From Rubrivivax sp. (GTDB lineage: Bacteria > Pseudomonadota > Gammaproteobacteria > Burkholderiales > Burkholderiaceae_C), in NCBI GenBank assembly GCA_027491255.1, contig JAIXWM010000054.1, positions 1 to 64,000 on the forward strand: a stretch of 64,000 nucleotides of DNA. Reading direction: 5' to 3'. Under the pieces are notes generated by a model. It did no database searches, was not told where the DNA came from, and worked only from the letters and a program-made list of their open reading frames with translations. The position numbers and the translations under genes were made by a program. Positions 63,981-64,000 of the stretch are shown here, piece by piece (position 1 is the first letter of the stretch; the number at the start of each line of letters is the position of its first letter).

Positions 63981-64000
63981 ATGACCCAGAGACTCGCCGG
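63981..64000 (+). CDS. start of a further gene, cut by the window edge (possibly an SDR)
   Basis: ATG at 63981 preceded by CAGGAGA nine bases upstream, reading MTQRLAG before the window ends. MTQRLAG is a frequent opening of short-chain dehydrogenases, which would fit the sugar-acid setting and a transcription unit with idnD. Seven codons are not enough to be sure. Confidence 0.4.

Overview
The window is GC-rich chromosomal DNA from a betaproteobacterium, most likely a member of the Burkholderiales (Rubrivivax/Ideonella/Leptothrix-like). The evidence is the codon use, the rpsP-rimM-trmD-rplS operon followed by a CoA-type NUDIX hydrolase, the hda-HAD phosphatase-pcnB order, the DUF3579 gene and the argD-argF pair. 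I assign it from protein likeness and gene order only; there is no rRNA gene.

Positions 1-6500 are accessory DNA: an IS30-family transposase cut by the window edge, a secreted caspase-like (C14) protein whose C-terminal half is AT-richer, and a cluster of toxin-antitoxin genes on both strands (ccdAB, an orphan RelB-like antitoxin, a RES remnant, an Xre/RES pair with a truncated toxin, and an intact RelB/ParE-like pair). Two repeat families connect these pieces: a ~185 bp repeat (3371-3558 and 5725-5907) and a duplicated antitoxin gene.

Positions 6660-21507 hold one long minus-strand locus and the most unusual content of the window. It starts with a 151-residue protein carrying His/Gly/Asp heptads that resemble degenerate RTX repeats. 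It continues through a GT2 protein, a GT4 protein, a TPR protein, a second GT2, a second GT4 and a pyruvyl-transferase/methyltransferase fusion, and ends with two type I secretion ABC subunits and an HlyD-type adaptor. I read it as a dedicated machine that decorates and exports a small surface protein, or that couples its export to a surface glycan. No outer-membrane TolC-like gene is present.

Positions 21.7-29 kb are mixed: a decayed copy of the hydratase gene that is intact at 25610, REP-like and tandem repeats, a helicase-ankyrin fusion, DUF2062 and MscS membrane proteins, VapBC and tRNA-Val(CAC). Positions 29-51.7 kb are core housekeeping: dnaQ, lgt, ilvD, cutA, the rpsP operon, pcnB, hda, murJ, rpsT, argD and argF. 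Positions 51.8-64 kb form a sugar-acid catabolic region (denD, a FadR-type regulator, gluconate 5-dehydrogenase, gluconokinase, a 2-hydroxyacid dehydrogenase, an arabonate-type dehydratase, an LtnD-like dehydrogenase and idnD). It is interrupted by a hybrid histidine kinase paired with a molybdopterin-fold protein that seems to lack the metal-ligand cysteine. Tight ATGA overlaps show that many of these genes are translationally coupled.
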